Assembly: GCA_902582845.1 (NCBI GenBank)
Contig: CACHTQ010000002.1
Span: forward strand, 1 to 64,000
Length of the DNA: 64,000 bases
Source: an uncultured Pelagibacteraceae bacterium
GTDB taxonomy: Bacteria; Pseudomonadota; Alphaproteobacteria; Pelagibacterales; Pelagibacteraceae
Direction: 5' to 3'
Every line of letters starts with the position of its first letter. Within the stretch, counting starts at the first letter, position 1. Position numbers and translations under genes: made by a program. Positions 34,847-44,550 of the stretch are shown in pieces. The notes beneath the pieces are model-generated. The model did not search any database. It saw only the letters and a list, made by a program, of their open reading frames with translations, and was not told the DNA's origin.

Positions 34847-35904
34847 AAATTAAAGTTTGAAGATGTTAGTTCATATAAACGACTAATTGTACGTTTAAAT
34901 GGTTCTTTTAGTGATTTAGATGATGTCAATTCATCTAAACTCTTTTCTACTGTGACAGCAATTGGTAGTTTTTTATCATAAACTATATCAATCAAGGTTA
35001 TGAAACGGTGTTGCTGATTAGAATTAATGTCGTCAAACTTTGGTATTTGATCAATTACCATAAATTTAGAAACCTTAACTATTTCAAGATAATCCTCAGC
35101 GCCTAGATTTTCGTCACATAACTCATTAAATGTAAACCTTACAACCCCCTCATAAAATTCTTTAATTAAAAATTCTCTTCCTTTGATATCAAGCTTTTGA
35201 GTGGTTTTTTTTTTATCCTTTGAAATAATTCTAAAAAATTTGTTCATTTTAAAATTACTTTCTTGGTTTAGTGGAAAGAAATATCTATCATTTTGATTCT
35301 CTTTTGATTTTCTATAATCATCTTCAATAACAAGTTCATGCTCGACTGTCTTTTTTTTCATAATCTCAATAAAAGGTTTAAATTGATCCCGTTGTAGACC
35401 ATCCTTGTATAAGTCAGAAATTTTAATATTAGAGGTGACAATTATTTTTATATTCTCACTAAATATTTTATCAAATAATTTACCTAGTATCATGGCATCT
35501 ACTATGTTCGTAACTTGAAACTCATCAAAATAAATTAACAAAGCTTTTGATTTTAAATCTTTAACAAATAAATTAATAATATTTTCATCTCCCTTATTCT
35601 TATTTTCATGAACAAAATCGTGAAAATTTAACATAAACTCATTAAAGTGAAGTCTTAATTTTTTTTTAGAAATAAGATCATAAAAAAAATCTAATATCAT
35701 TGTCTTTCCAACACCAACACCCCCGTGAAGATAAAAACCTTTTTTATAATTTTCTTTTTTAAAAAAATTCAAGATCGAAGAATGAAAATTTTTATTATAA
35801 AAATCTTGTAGTAATTTTATTGTAGTTATTTGATCTTGATGAATCTCTAAATTTTTTAAACTACAAAATGATCTAAATTTTTCCTCAAGAGTTTTTGGCA
35901 TCAA
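34843..35904 (-). CDS. zapE: Cell division protein ZapE (AFG1-like ATPase)
   Basis: A 353-residue P-loop ATPase of the AFG1/ZapE family. Walker A is HGGVGVGKTMILDFFYD (about residue 58-70), Walker B is ALLIYFDEFQVTNIVDAMI (about 135), and later RDQFKPFIEIMKKKTVE and YLEIVKVSKFMVIDQIPKFDD follow the family pattern. In E. coli it destabilises FtsZ polymers. It overlaps its neighbours on both sides by ATGA, so it is in the middle of a tight operon. Confidence 0.9.
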   Translation of the reverse strand: MMPKTLEEKFRSFCSLKNLEIHQDQITTIKLLQDFYNKNFHSSILNFFKKENYKKGFYLHGGVGVGKTMILDFFYDLISKKKLRLHFNEFMLNFHDFVHENKNKGDENIINLFVKDLKSKALLIYFDEFQVTNIVDAMILGKLFDKIFSENIKIIVTSNIKISDLYKDGLQRDQFKPFIEIMKKKTVEHELVIEDDYRKSKENQNDRYFFPLNQESNFKMNKFFRIISKDKKKTTQKLDIKGREFLIKEFYEGVVRFTFNELCDENLGAEDYLEIVKVSKFMVIDQIPKFDDINSNQQHRFITLIDIVYDKKLPIAVTVEKSLDELTSSKSLKEPFKRTISRLYELTSSNFNL

Positions 35905-36332
35905 TCTTTTTTTGATTTAAAATCAATGCCATATTCTGATCTTTGACCTTTTCTTAGACCAAATGGACCAGAAATAAAGATTGTCATTGGTTTAGTTCCA
36001 GGCTCTAAATCTACTCTGTGATATGCATTAGCAGATCTAAATCCAATATAACCTGGTTTTCTCCAAAATTTTCCTTTATTGGTTGTTTCCCAATAACCAT
36101 CTCTTATTACAATTGTAATGTATGGAAAAAGATGATTGTGTACTCCGTCACCATGATCATCATCTAACATTTCATGAATAAGTATATTAAATGGAAACCA
36201 TTTTGGTCTGTGTCTGAAAATTAAATAATATCTATTCATCCATGGTTTCGCTAGATCAAATCTTGGATGTGATGGTCCTCTATCAAGAACAACTTTTTTT
36301 CTACCTAATTTTTCTAATAATTTTAAAAACAT
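35901..36332 (-). CDS. Cupin-fold hypothetical protein
   Basis: A 143-residue protein with a cupin-like pattern: ILIHEMLDDDHGDGVHNHLFPYITIVIRDGYWE (metal-site His residues and a following Gly/Glu) and later FRSANAYHRVDLEPGTKPMTIFISGPF (the second cupin motif with His). It suggests a small-molecule or metal-binding fold, perhaps a dioxygenase. The function is unknown. It is coupled by a 4-base overlap to zapE and by one base to the bamB-like gene. Confidence 0.65.
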   Translation of the reverse strand: MFLKLLEKLGRKKVVLDRGPSHPRFDLAKPWMNRYYLIFRHRPKWFPFNILIHEMLDDDHGDGVHNHLFPYITIVIRDGYWETTNKGKFWRKPGYIGFRSANAYHRVDLEPGTKPMTIFISGPFGLRKGQRSEYGIDFKSKKD

Positions 36333-37633
36333 TAATTGAGTTTGATTATTGCATTATCCTTAACTAAATATAAACTTTTGTTCAATATAAATGGTCGAGA
36401 AATTTTTTCACTATCAACTTTTAATGTTGAAATTGTTTTGCCAGATTTTATATCTATTACTAACAATCTTCCTATGTTGGTAGATAAATAAATATTTTTT
36501 TGACCAACAACAAATCCTGTGGGAAAAATTGTATCTCTTTTTTTTGGATTAAAGTTATTGAATACATCGGTAACTTTAATGATATTACCGGTAATCTTGT
36601 CTATAACTATCAAATAACCTTCTAAAGAAACTGTTATTATAAAATTTCCTACCAGAGTGGGCCTGACATTAGAATTAACTTTATTCACCCACTGGAAATT
36701 TCCTGATTTTATATCAATAGAGAAGAATTGATTTTTATTATTTGAAAAAAATAGATTATTTCCATCTGCAATAATATCGGATGTTTCAAGTGAAAAGGCT
36801 GAGTCAACAATTAAATTATTGATAGTTGGTAACTGCCAGATTAACTGGCCATCATCTATATTTATCGCACTAATATCTCCCAAAGAATTATTAAAATAAA
36901 TAACTCCTTCCATAATTGCCATTGATAATTTTTTTTGAGATCTGATAAATGATACCTCTGTTTGAAAATTCCATAATTCTTCACCATTTTTCATCGAAAT
37001 ACATCTCAAAGTATTTGTAAAATCAATTATAAAAAATCGGTCTTTATAAATTTTAATTTGTGAGTTAAAAGGAGCTAAATTTCTTTTAGACCAAACTAAA
37101 TCTCCATTTTTTAAATCAAGCATGTAATATTTTGTTAGATTATCTGCGACTATCAGATGTTTGTTGTTATTTGCAAATTGTAAAATTGGATCTAATTTCT
37201 TTTCTGTTTTAGTGTAAAAATTTTTTTTCCAGATTAATTTAGAGTTTTCATTAAATTTTAAAATTGTACCTTTGTTATCAAAAAAAATAACATTATTTTT
37301 ATTAAATGATATTACTGGTTCAAGTTGATTAAAATTTTTAATTTTTGAGAATTTATATTTTGATGATTTTTTTAATAATCCATCAAAATTGTATTGACCA
37401 TCATTATTTGTTAGATTTCTTAAAGTATTATTTTTTTTTGTATTTGAAATAAGATTTAAACTGATGTTTGTATTTAATTCTTTGCCTAAAGCTTTTTGAT
37501 CATCAAAAATTTTTTCAAATTTTTTCTCTTCTAATTTTTCTAAATCTTGTGTAGTCCAAAATTTAGAGTTTTTATTTAAGGAGCAACCTGAAAAAAAAAA
37601 GATAACAAAAATAAAACAAATAATCTTATTCAC
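36332..37633 (-). CDS. bamB: Outer-membrane assembly lipoprotein BamB-like
   Basis: A 433-residue lipoprotein with a PQQ-type beta-propeller. The N-terminus has a signal peptide with lipobox FSGC (cysteine at about residue 17). Repeats of the form DLKNGDLVWSKRN, SMKNGEELWNFQTE, NIDDGQLIWQLP, DIKSGNFQWVNKV and DIKSGKTISTLKV mark successive blades. It is the scaffold lipoprotein of the BAM complex for beta-barrel insertion. The YfgM-like gene upstream overlaps it by 8 bp, the same pairing that is found in many Proteobacteria. Confidence 0.85.
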   Translation of the reverse strand: MNKIICFIFVIFFFSGCSLNKNSKFWTTQDLEKLEEKKFEKIFDDQKALGKELNTNISLNLISNTKKNNTLRNLTNNDGQYNFDGLLKKSSKYKFSKIKNFNQLEPVISFNKNNVIFFDNKGTILKFNENSKLIWKKNFYTKTEKKLDPILQFANNNKHLIVADNLTKYYMLDLKNGDLVWSKRNLAPFNSQIKIYKDRFFIIDFTNTLRCISMKNGEELWNFQTEVSFIRSQKKLSMAIMEGVIYFNNSLGDISAINIDDGQLIWQLPTINNLIVDSAFSLETSDIIADGNNLFFSNNKNQFFSIDIKSGNFQWVNKVNSNVRPTLVGNFIITVSLEGYLIVIDKITGNIIKVTDVFNNFNPKKRDTIFPTGFVVGQKNIYLSTNIGRLLVIDIKSGKTISTLKVDSEKISRPFILNKSLYLVKDNAIIKLN

Positions 37634-38270
37634 TTAAGTCTCTATTAAGTCTTCTTTGAGACTCTAATTTAATTTCTTGATTAGCATTTTCTAAATTAAC
37701 AATTTGATTAAAAAATTCTTTAGATTTTTGCTTTTCATTTTTCGAGTAAAAATATTCAGCCATAAGATATAATGCATGAGATTTCCAAACACTGTTTGAA
37801 TTGATTAATGGATTTAAGATATTGAGAAGTTCATTTTCATTACTATTATCTGCATTATAAAGAGCTTTTTTGTATATATTTAAGTTCTTAATTTCTTTAT
37901 CTAGGGGTGTCTGATCAATGATAACATCAAATAATTTGTTGATCGTGTTTTTTTCGCTAATTAATTTATTATCTATTATAAAATATAAAGATAATGGTGA
38001 ATAAGTTGAATTTTTTTCATTAACAATTTGTATTAAATCTTTAGCTGTTTTTTCCTTATTATTTTCAGAATAATTTATAGTTACTGTATTAAAAGAGTCT
38101 GAAATCTTAATTTTTTTTCTATCCTGATATTCGCCAAAAGCAAAATAACTAATTAAAAGTATAATGATAAAACTTAAGACTAAAATTATTTTTTTTTTAT
38201 TATGAATAAAAAAATTTTTTATTTTTTCATTTCTTGTGTTTGTATTTATTATTGATATATCCTCGTCCAT
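37626..38270 (-). CDS. YfgM-like tetratricopeptide membrane protein
   Basis: A 214-residue protein with a short cytoplasmic N-terminus, one transmembrane helix (KKIILVLSFIIILLISYFAFGEY, about residues 25-47) and a periplasmic helical body (TPLDKEIKNLNIYKKALYNAD; SHALYLMAEYFYSKNEKQKSKEFFNQIV) that reads as TPR-like repeats. YfgM proteins are periplasmic chaperone-associated and typically sit directly before bamB, as here. Sequence similarity is weak, so the call rests on topology and position. It is 2 bp from acnA. Confidence 0.7.
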   Translation of the reverse strand: MDEDISIINTNTRNEKIKNFFIHNKKKIILVLSFIIILLISYFAFGEYQDRKKIKISDSFNTVTINYSENNKEKTAKDLIQIVNEKNSTYSPLSLYFIIDNKLISEKNTINKLFDVIIDQTPLDKEIKNLNIYKKALYNADNSNENELLNILNPLINSNSVWKSHALYLMAEYFYSKNEKQKSKEFFNQIVNLENANQEIKLESQRRLNRDLSE

Positions 38271-38272
38271 AC

Positions 38273-40942
38273 CTAGATCATATTTCTTAAAACATATTGG
38301 AGTATTCCACCATTTTTATAATATTCCAATTCATTTTTGGTATCAATTCTGCATAAGGTATCTATTATCTTTACATCCCCTGATGCGTATTTAATCTCGA
38401 CTTTTACTTTGTCAGATGGATTAATTCCCTTTTCAATATCTACCACACTAATTAATTCAGAACCTAATAAATCCAGATTTTTTCTGTTCATATTTTCTGT
38501 AAATTGTAATGGCAATATTCCCATCCCAATTAAATTAGATCTATGTATTCTCTCAAAACTCTCTGCAATTACTACCTTAACTCCTAGTAATTTAGTCCCT
38601 TTTGCAGCCCAATCGCGAGAAGAGCCTGTACCGTATTCTTTACCACCAATTACAACTAAATCGGTTCCTCTTTTTTTATACTCAACTACTGCATCATAAA
38701 CTGACATAACTTTTTCCTCGGGGTATAATTTTGTAAAACCACCTTCAGTTCCAGGAGCCATTTCATTTTTGATTCTTATGTTTGCAAATGTACCTCTCAT
38801 CATTACCTCATGATTTCCACGTCTTGAGCCATATGAATTATAGTCCTTTGGAAGAATTTGATAATTCATAAAATATTCACCTGTTGGGCTATCTTTCTGA
38901 ATATTACCAGCGGGAGAAATATGATCTGTAGTAACCATATCTCCTAATATCAATAATGGCCTAGCATTTTTAATCTCTTTAAAACCTTCTGGGTCGTCAC
39001 TAAGATTTTCAAAAAAAGGAGGTTTTTTTACGTAAGTAGAATTTTCATCCCAATTATAAATACTACTTTTCTCTGTTTTGATTTCTTGCCATTGTTTTGG
39101 TCCCTCAGAAACATTTGAATATCTTTTAACAAACATATCTGCATTAAGTGAAATCTTCAATGTATCCTCTATTTCTTTATTTGAGGGCCAAATATCTTTT
39201 AAAAAGACATCTTTGCCATTTTTGTCTTTTCCAAATGAGTCTTTGATTAAATCAAATTCCATATGACCAGCAAGAGCATAAGCTACAACAAGAGGTGGAG
39301 AGGCTAGATAATTTGCTTTAATGTGAGGTGAAATTCTACCCTCAAAGTTTCTATTACCTGATAAAACAGAGACCGCATATAAATTTTCTTGTTGAATAGC
39401 ATCAACTATATTTTCTGCTAAAGGTCCTGAATTCCCGATACAAGTTGTACATCCATAACCAACCAAATTGAATCCTAATTGATCTAAATATGTATTTAGA
39501 CCTGCCTTTTCTAAATAATCAGTTACAACTTGAGACCCAGGAGCTAAAGATGTTTTAACCCATGGTTTAACATTCAATCCCAATTCAACAGCTTTTTTTG
39601 CAAGTAGTCCAGCTCCAATAAGAACATTTGGATTCGAAGTGTTCGTACATGATGTAATTGCTGCAATTAGTATTGAACCATCTTTAATTTCATAATCCGT
39701 ATCTTTTACCTTAGAAATTTTATAATCATTTTTATCTGTAGCTTCTTTAAAAACTTTTTTAAAATTGCTTGATGCGTCAGTTAAAAGAACTTTATCTTGT
39801 GGTCTTTTAGGGCCAGAAATCGTTGGAACTACAGTGGACATATCTAAAGAGATTTTATCAGTGAATTCAATTTCATCACTTGCCCACAAACCTTGTTCTT
39901 TCGCATACTTTTCAACAATCGCAACTGTTTCTTTATCTCTTCCAGAAAATTCTAAATATTTTAAAGTTTCTTCATCAATTGGAAAGAATCCGCATGTAGC
40001 TCCATACTCGGGTGCCATATTAGCAATTGTTGCTCTATCTGCTAAAGTTAAATTTTTTAATCCCTCACCGTAGAATTCAACAAATTTCCCAACTACTCCT
40101 TTATCTCTAAGCATTTTAACAACCGTTAAAACTAAGTCTGTAGCAGTTGTGCCCTCTGGCATTTTTTTTGTTACTTCAAATCCAATGACTTCAGGGATTA
40201 ACATTGAAATAGGTTGTCCCAACATACCAGCCTCAGCTTCAATTCCACCAACACCCCATCCTAAAACTGATAAACCATTGACCATGGTTGTATGACTGTC
40301 TGTTCCAACAAGCGTATCAGGGAATAAATATTTTTCTCCTTTGTATTCTTCTGACCAAACTACTTTTGATAGATATTCTAAATTAACCTGGTGACAGATA
40401 CCAGTTCCTGGAGGGACAATTCTAAAATTGTTAAAAGCGCTTTGACCCCATTTTAAAAAGGAATATCTTTCGCCATTTCTTTCAAATTCGATATCTACAT
40501 TCTTTTCAAATGAATCTTTTTTGGCTGATTGATCAACTTGAACAGAGTGATCAATAACTAAATCGACTGCAGATAAAGGGTTAATTGTATTTGGGTCTTT
40601 ATTTTTTTCTTTTACAGCCTCTCTCATAGCAGCTAAATCAGCTACTGCTGGTATCCCTGTATAATCTTGGAGTAAAACCCTGGCTGGTCTGTAAGCTATT
40701 TCAGTTTTTGATTTTTTTGTATCAAGCCAGTTTTTTACTGCTTCTATTTGTTTTTTATTAACTGATATATCGTCCTCATACCTAAGTAAATTTTCCAATA
40801 AAACTTTTAATGACTTTGGTAATTTTGAAATACCCTCCAAACCATTTAATTCAGCTTTTTTTAATGAATAATATTTATAGTTTTTACCGTTAACCTCTAG
40901 GTCAGATAATGATTTGTAAGAATTTTTATTTCCTGGTTTCAT
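38273..40942 (-). CDS. acnA: Aconitate hydratase A
   Basis: TCA-cycle enzyme interconverting citrate and isocitrate. It is 889 residues, the usual AcnA length. Visible motifs are DLVIDHSVQVD, VGTDSHTTMVNGLSVLGWGVGGIEAE, the Fe-S cluster ligands SCTNTSNPNVLIGAG (first Cys) and GYGCTTCIGNSGP (second and third), and the swivel-domain GGKEYGTGSSRDWAAKG and ESFERIHRSNLIGMGILPLQ. It lies 3 bp from the LysE-family gene upstream and 2 bp from the YfgM-like gene. Confidence 0.97.
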   Translation of the reverse strand: MKPGNKNSYKSLSDLEVNGKNYKYYSLKKAELNGLEGISKLPKSLKVLLENLLRYEDDISVNKKQIEAVKNWLDTKKSKTEIAYRPARVLLQDYTGIPAVADLAAMREAVKEKNKDPNTINPLSAVDLVIDHSVQVDQSAKKDSFEKNVDIEFERNGERYSFLKWGQSAFNNFRIVPPGTGICHQVNLEYLSKVVWSEEYKGEKYLFPDTLVGTDSHTTMVNGLSVLGWGVGGIEAEAGMLGQPISMLIPEVIGFEVTKKMPEGTTATDLVLTVVKMLRDKGVVGKFVEFYGEGLKNLTLADRATIANMAPEYGATCGFFPIDEETLKYLEFSGRDKETVAIVEKYAKEQGLWASDEIEFTDKISLDMSTVVPTISGPKRPQDKVLLTDASSNFKKVFKEATDKNDYKISKVKDTDYEIKDGSILIAAITSCTNTSNPNVLIGAGLLAKKAVELGLNVKPWVKTSLAPGSQVVTDYLEKAGLNTYLDQLGFNLVGYGCTTCIGNSGPLAENIVDAIQQENLYAVSVLSGNRNFEGRISPHIKANYLASPPLVVAYALAGHMEFDLIKDSFGKDKNGKDVFLKDIWPSNKEIEDTLKISLNADMFVKRYSNVSEGPKQWQEIKTEKSSIYNWDENSTYVKKPPFFENLSDDPEGFKEIKNARPLLILGDMVTTDHISPAGNIQKDSPTGEYFMNYQILPKDYNSYGSRRGNHEVMMRGTFANIRIKNEMAPGTEGGFTKLYPEEKVMSVYDAVVEYKKRGTDLVVIGGKEYGTGSSRDWAAKGTKLLGVKVVIAESFERIHRSNLIGMGILPLQFTENMNRKNLDLLGSELISVVDIEKGINPSDKVKVEIKYASGDVKIIDTLCRIDTKNELEYYKNGGILQYVLRNMI

Positions 40943-40945
40943 ATC

Positions 40946-41536
40946 TTATATATAAAATGTAATTATGCTCAAAAGAAGAAGCACTGACATAACATAATTA
41001 AAGTATTTAATAAATTTCTCATTTGTCGCAAATTTTCTAAGATATTTACCAACAAATGTCCAAAAGGTAATGCTTGATAAAGATACTATAAAGGCAAATA
41101 AAACAACTTGAGTCGCATAATTAAGATAATTTTCTCCATATTCAACATAAGTGGAAACTATGATAATTCCAATCAAAACACCTTTTGGATTTAAAAATTG
41201 AAAAATAAAAGTATCTAAAAAAGAAATTGGATTTTCATTTTTGTCCTCATTAGATGGTTTTGAGAAACTAATTTTATAGGCTAGGTAAACTAAAAATAAA
41301 CTTCCCAGATATTTCAAAATAGTTTGAATAATCGGAAATAGTTTAAAAACATTAACTAAACCAATTGTCAAAGCAAATACCACTGAAGTAAATCCAAATG
41401 TAACCCCAAAAATGTGAGGGATTGTTTTTTTTATTCCAAAATTAAAACCTGAGTAAGATGCGACCACGTTATTTGGTCCTGGTGTATAAGCAGCTACAAT
41501 CCAGAATAGTGCCATAGATAGAAATTCAGGATGCAT
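40946..41536 (-). CDS. LysE/RhtB-family amino-acid exporter
   Basis: A 196-residue membrane protein with about six helices. The N-terminus ALFWIVAAYTPGPNNVVASYSGFNFGIKKTIPHIFGVTFGF is the LysE/RhtB signature, and FLDTFIFQFLNPKGVLIGI fits the family's loop between helices 3 and 4. The substrate (probably an amino acid) cannot be determined. It lies between csaA (2-bp gap) and acnA. Confidence 0.88.
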   Translation of the reverse strand: MHPEFLSMALFWIVAAYTPGPNNVVASYSGFNFGIKKTIPHIFGVTFGFTSVVFALTIGLVNVFKLFPIIQTILKYLGSLFLVYLAYKISFSKPSNEDKNENPISFLDTFIFQFLNPKGVLIGIIIVSTYVEYGENYLNYATQVVLFAFIVSLSSITFWTFVGKYLRKFATNEKFIKYFNYVMSVLLLLSIITFYI

Positions 41537-41538
41537 AC

Positions 41539-41880
41539 TTATGCTATAGGTAAGCCATTCTCTGCTTTTTGTGAGGGATGTACTAATGTTACCTTTCCTT
41601 CAGAGTCTATCGAGCCTAAAAGTAAAAATTGAGATTTTACACCTGCAATATTTTTTTCTGGAAAATTACAAACACCAATCACTTGTTTTCCAACTAAATT
41701 TTCCTCATTATAAAAATGAGTAATTTGAGCGGAAGATGTTTTAACACCTATTTCTTTTCCAAAATCGACTTCAACAACTAGAGATGGTTTTCTAGCTTTT
41801 TCATTTTTTTTGACTGAAAGTACTGTCCCAAGTCTAATGTCTATTTTCTCAAATATGTCGTAAGTAATTTGTTCTTTCAT
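41539..41880 (-). CDS. csaA: tRNA-binding protein (CsaA-like)
   Basis: A 113-residue single OB-fold tRNA-binding domain. IDIRLGTVLSVKKNEKARKPSLVVEVDFGKEIGVKTSSAQIT and the C-terminal NFPEKNIAGVKSQFLLLGS are characteristic of CsaA and of the EMAP-II-like C-terminal domain of methionyl-tRNA synthetase. It probably acts as a chaperone or tRNA-binding factor. Divergent from the argE-like gene across 29 bp. Confidence 0.88.
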   Translation of the reverse strand: MKEQITYDIFEKIDIRLGTVLSVKKNEKARKPSLVVEVDFGKEIGVKTSSAQITHFYNEENLVGKQVIGVCNFPEKNIAGVKSQFLLLGSIDSEGKVTLVHPSQKAENGLPIA

Positions 41881-41909
41881 AAATGAGATATTTATATTAA
41901 TTATTACTA

Positions 41910-43100
41910 ATGAGTACAGAAGTAAATTTAGATAAATTATACGAGAATTCTATTAAAATTTTAACTGATTTAATTGGATTTAAAACTATTTCAGGAGAAG
42001 ATAACAATGATTTAATTAATTATTGTGAAAAATATCTCAATAACTTAGGTGCAACTTCATTCAAAACATATGATGATGAAAAAAAAAGAGTAAATCTTTT
42101 TGCAACAATTAAAGCAAAAAAGTCAAATGGAGTTAAGCCAATAATTTTATCTGGTCATACTGATACAGTCCCTGTTTCAAAGAGCTGGAGTACAGATCCT
42201 TTCAAAGCAACAATCAAAGAGGATAAACTTTATGGAAGAGGTTCCTGTGACATGAAAGGCTTTATTGCATGTACTTTAGCGTTTGCTCCAGTTTTTTCTA
42301 AAATTGATTTAAATAGAGATATTCATTTTTCTTTTACTTTTGATGAAGAAACAGCATGCTTAGGTGCTCCAATATTAATTAAAGAACTTAAAAAAAGAAA
42401 AATTCAAGATGGAATTTGTATTGTAGGTGAACCTACAAAAATGAAAATCATAGATGCACATAAAGGTTGTTATGAATATACTACTTATTTTGAGGGATTA
42501 GCTGGACATAGCTCGATGCCCCACAAAGGTGTTAGTGCAGTTGAATTCGCATCAAAATATACGAATAAGTTAATCGAGCTAAGAGAAGAATTAAAAAAAA
42601 GAGCTCCAAAGGACTCAATTTTTGATCCTCCTTTTTCAACGTTACAAGTAGGAGGAATATTCGGAGGAATTGCTCACAATGTGATAGCTGACAAATGTCG
42701 TGTTGAATGGGAGACAAGACCAGTAGTTAAAGAAGATGGTGTCTTTTTAAATCAACAAATAGATAAATTTGCAAATGAAGTTTTATTACCAGAGATGAAA
42801 AAAGTTTTTCCTAATTCAAAAATAACTAAGGAAATAATAGGTGAAGTTACAGGTTTTGATCGTATAGATAATTCAGAAGCATGTGAATTAGTCTCAAGTT
42901 TAACCGGTGATAATTCTAGAGAAGTTGTGTCCTTTGGAACTGAAGCTGGATTGTTTCAAGAAATTGGTATAAGCACAGTTGTTTGTGGACCAGGTTCTAT
43001 TGAACAAGCTCACAAAGTTGATGAGTTCATTGAGCTTAATGAAATTAAAAAATGTTTGAAATTTCTTGAGGGAATTAAAGAGAAATCTACTCTTAATTAA
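41910..43100 (+). CDS. argE: Acetylornithine deacetylase-like M20 amidohydrolase
   Basis: A 396-residue zinc amidohydrolase of the M20 family. First zinc ligand and catalytic Asp are in IILSGHTDTVPV, the second group is LYGRGSCDMKGFIA, then SFTFDEETACLGAP and CIVGEPTKMK, and GHSSMPHKGVSAVE in the dimerisation domain. All fit ArgE. The gene stands among amine-catabolism genes, so a deacetylase acting on N-acetyl-diamino acids is possible, but ArgE is the default. It overlaps the convergent dehydrogenase by 4 bp. Confidence 0.8.
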   Translation: MSTEVNLDKLYENSIKILTDLIGFKTISGEDNNDLINYCEKYLNNLGATSFKTYDDEKKRVNLFATIKAKKSNGVKPIILSGHTDTVPVSKSWSTDPFKATIKEDKLYGRGSCDMKGFIACTLAFAPVFSKIDLNRDIHFSFTFDEETACLGAPILIKELKKRKIQDGICIVGEPTKMKIIDAHKGCYEYTTYFEGLAGHSSMPHKGVSAVEFASKYTNKLIELREELKKRAPKDSIFDPPFSTLQVGGIFGGIAHNVIADKCRVEWETRPVVKEDGVFLNQQIDKFANEVLLPEMKKVFPNSKITKEIIGEVTGFDRIDNSEACELVSSLTGDNSREVVSFGTEAGLFQEIGISTVVCGPGSIEQAHKVDEFIELNEIKKCLKFLEGIKEKSTLN

Positions 43101-44530
43101 CTCCAACCACCTACAGATTTAACCTCTAGAAACTCTTCAAGACCATGTTCACCGGCTTCTCTACCTATTCCCGAATGTTTAAATCCACCAAAAGGCGCAT
43201 CGACAGCAATACCAGCACCATTAACGTCAACCATTCCTGATCTAAGTTTTCTAGCAACTCTCTTTACTTTTTCTTTATCTTTGGTTTGAATATAGTTTGT
43301 TAATCCGTATGGAGTATCATTTGCAATCTCAATAGCTTCTTCCTCTGTTTCAAAAGGCATCACAGATAAAACTGGGCCAAATATTTCTGTTCTTGCTATT
43401 TCCATTTTGTTATTAACATCAGCAAATACGGTAGGCTTCACAAAATAGCCTTTTTCTAATCCATCTGGTTTACCTGGGCCTCCAGCTACTAATTTAGCTC
43501 CTTCATCAATACCCTTCTTAATCAAAGTTTGTATCTTGTTGTATTGAGTTTCAGAAATAACTGGACCTATATGCTCTCCCTCTTTTTTTGGATCACCCAC
43601 TTCAAAATTTTCTGTATACTTCTTTAATCTTTCCACAGCATCATTATACATTGATTTTTCAACTAGCATTCTTGTGGGTGCATTACATGACTGACCTGAG
43701 TTTCTGAAACATCTCAAAGCACCTCTTTCTATTGCATCTGGATCAGCATCTTTAAATATTATATTTGCACCTTTGCCGCCAAGTTCTAAACTAACTCTTT
43801 TAAAATCTTTAGCAGCATTTTGAGAAATTAATGCTCCTGCTCTAGTTGATCCAGTAAATGAAATCATATTAACGTCAGGATGACTTGTTAATGCATCGCC
43901 AGTTGTTGCTCCATCACCATTAATTAAATTAAACACACCTGCTGGAATTTTAGTCTCGTCAATAAGCTCAGCTAATATCATTGATGATAATGGAGCTAGT
44001 TCAGATGGTTTTAAAACCATAGTGCAGCCAGATGCTATTGCAGGCATTACTTTTAAACATACCTGGTTCATTGGCCAATTCCATGGTGTGATTAATGCAC
44101 ATACGCCTTTAGGTTCGTAAATAAGTCTTTGATTAGGTGCATGTTCTCCTAATGGTTTTTCAAATTCAAAATTTTTCAAATATCTTATAAATGATTTCAA
44201 GTGAGCTGCACCTGTACCAGCTTGAAGTTTCGTTGCAAAATCTTTTGGTGCTCCCATCTCTATCGTAATCGCATTTGCAATATCTGCCCATCTTTTCTTG
44301 TAATTTTCATAAAGTTTTTCTAAAAATTTTATTCTCTCCTCTTTTGATGAAAATGCCCAAGAACTGTAAGCTTTTTTGGCAGCATTCACAGCATCATTTA
44401 CATCATCTTTATTACCCAATGATATGACAGCACAATTTTCTTCAGTTGCAGGATCAATTACTTTGATTTCTTCTTTACTTTTCGGTGTTACCCATCCGCC
44501 ATTAATATAAAAATTTTTTTTATTTTCCAT
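43097..44530 (-). CDS. NAD(P)-dependent aldehyde dehydrogenase
   Basis: A 477-residue ALDH superfamily enzyme. The catalytic cysteine is in FRNSGQSCNAPTRMLVE (about residue 285), the general base in SLELGGKGANIIFKDAD, the nucleotide loop in ISFTGSTRAGALIS, and the C-terminal LRSGMVDVNGAGIAVDAPFGGFKHSGIGREAG. Substrate is undetermined; the location next to an agmatinase-family gene suggests an aminoaldehyde (polyamine catabolism). It lies 20 bp after the speB-like gene on the same strand. Confidence 0.92.
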   Translation of the reverse strand: MENKKNFYINGGWVTPKSKEEIKVIDPATEENCAVISLGNKDDVNDAVNAAKKAYSSWAFSSKEERIKFLEKLYENYKKRWADIANAITIEMGAPKDFATKLQAGTGAAHLKSFIRYLKNFEFEKPLGEHAPNQRLIYEPKGVCALITPWNWPMNQVCLKVMPAIASGCTMVLKPSELAPLSSMILAELIDETKIPAGVFNLINGDGATTGDALTSHPDVNMISFTGSTRAGALISQNAAKDFKRVSLELGGKGANIIFKDADPDAIERGALRCFRNSGQSCNAPTRMLVEKSMYNDAVERLKKYTENFEVGDPKKEGEHIGPVISETQYNKIQTLIKKGIDEGAKLVAGGPGKPDGLEKGYFVKPTVFADVNNKMEIARTEIFGPVLSVMPFETEEEAIEIANDTPYGLTNYIQTKDKEKVKRVARKLRSGMVDVNGAGIAVDAPFGGFKHSGIGREAGEHGLEEFLEVKSVGGWS

Positions 44531-44550
44531 TGGAGATTCCTAACCTTTCT

